Shown here: in pieces, positions 63,658 through 64,000 of the stretch
Numbering within the stretch: position 1 is the stretch's first letter
How the letters are laid out: each line of letters opens with the position of its first letter
Assembly: GCF_000392615.1 (NCBI RefSeq)
Contig: NZ_KB933398.1
Location: forward strand, 251,629-315,628
Length of the DNA: 64,000 nt
Reading direction: 5' to 3'
Origin: Lysinibacillus sphaericus OT4b.31
GTDB lineage: Bacteria; Bacillota; Bacilli; Bacillales_A; Planococcaceae
The notes under the pieces: model-generated
Databases searched by the model: none
The model's input: only the letters and a program-made list of their open reading frames with translations
Told to the model about the DNA's origin: nothing
Position numbers and translations under genes: made by a program

Positions 63658-64000
<343 letters not shown>

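Overview
The window looks like chromosomal DNA of a low-GC, endospore-forming Bacillales of the Lysinibacillus group (family Planococcaceae/Caryophanaceae). Four things point there. The first ~340 nt of a 16S rRNA at the right edge read as this group. Gene order from ~12 to 64 kb follows the Bacillus subtilis yfm-yfk-yfj-yfh-yga block up to an rrn operon. Spore genes (pdaA, a gamma-type SASP) are present. A D-aspartate ligase/aspartate racemase pair at the left edge fits the L-Lys-D-Asp peptidoglycan bridge known from Lysinibacillus. Genus is an inference; no database search was possible.

Layout. 0-5.5 kb: D-Asp ligase + racemase, a YfmL-like DEAD-box helicase, an M29 aminopeptidase and a secreted SGNH hydrolase. 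5.5-10.2 kb: a 12-unit, 21-bp tandem array directly in front of sbcDC. 10.2-20 kb: a 40-aa cationic peptide gene missed by length filters, a DUF4870 protein, a TPP riboswitch with its thiT gene, methionine aminopeptidase, a PPK2 kinase, a GNAT, a beta-carbonic anhydrase, a second M29 aminopeptidase and motAB. 20-31 kb: yfkK/yfkH-type genes, a ferrous-iron efflux ATPase (pfeT) with readable PerR and Fur boxes, an ORF-less group II intron, class I fumarase, an MFS exporter behind a leader ORF and terminator, a second 21-bp array, and a small accessory patch with a secreted protein and a membrane protein. 30-41 kb: rlmCD, pdaA, yfhF, recX, yfhH, yfhJ, yfhP, mutY, sspE, ygaC and ygaD.

41.3-57.2 kb separates ygaD from ygaE, which are close neighbours in B. 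subtilis. It holds a five-gene oligopeptide ABC transporter (with a CodY-like box) and a nine-gene Ter cluster. That cluster has three TerD proteins, then a CitE-like lyase, a PRTase-TRSP protein, a StiP/PELOTA protein, a HAD phosphatase, a YceG protein and TelA. This is the Ter-linked biosynthetic type of stress module, and the most system-like accessory locus here. 57.2-64 kb: ygaE, hemL, bcp, a D-2-hydroxyacid dehydrogenase, perR (with its own promoter and PerR box), ygzB, ygxA, then tandem rRNA promoters and the 16S gene.

The genes link into several themes: cell wall and spore (D-Asp ligase, pdaA, SASP); peroxide/iron control (perR, bcp, pfeT, hemL); DNA repair (sbcDC, recX, mutY); peptide uptake and turnover (opp, two M29 peptidases); and envelope or toxic-anion stress (Ter cluster). 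No CRISPR array, tRNA, prophage or intact insertion sequence was seen.
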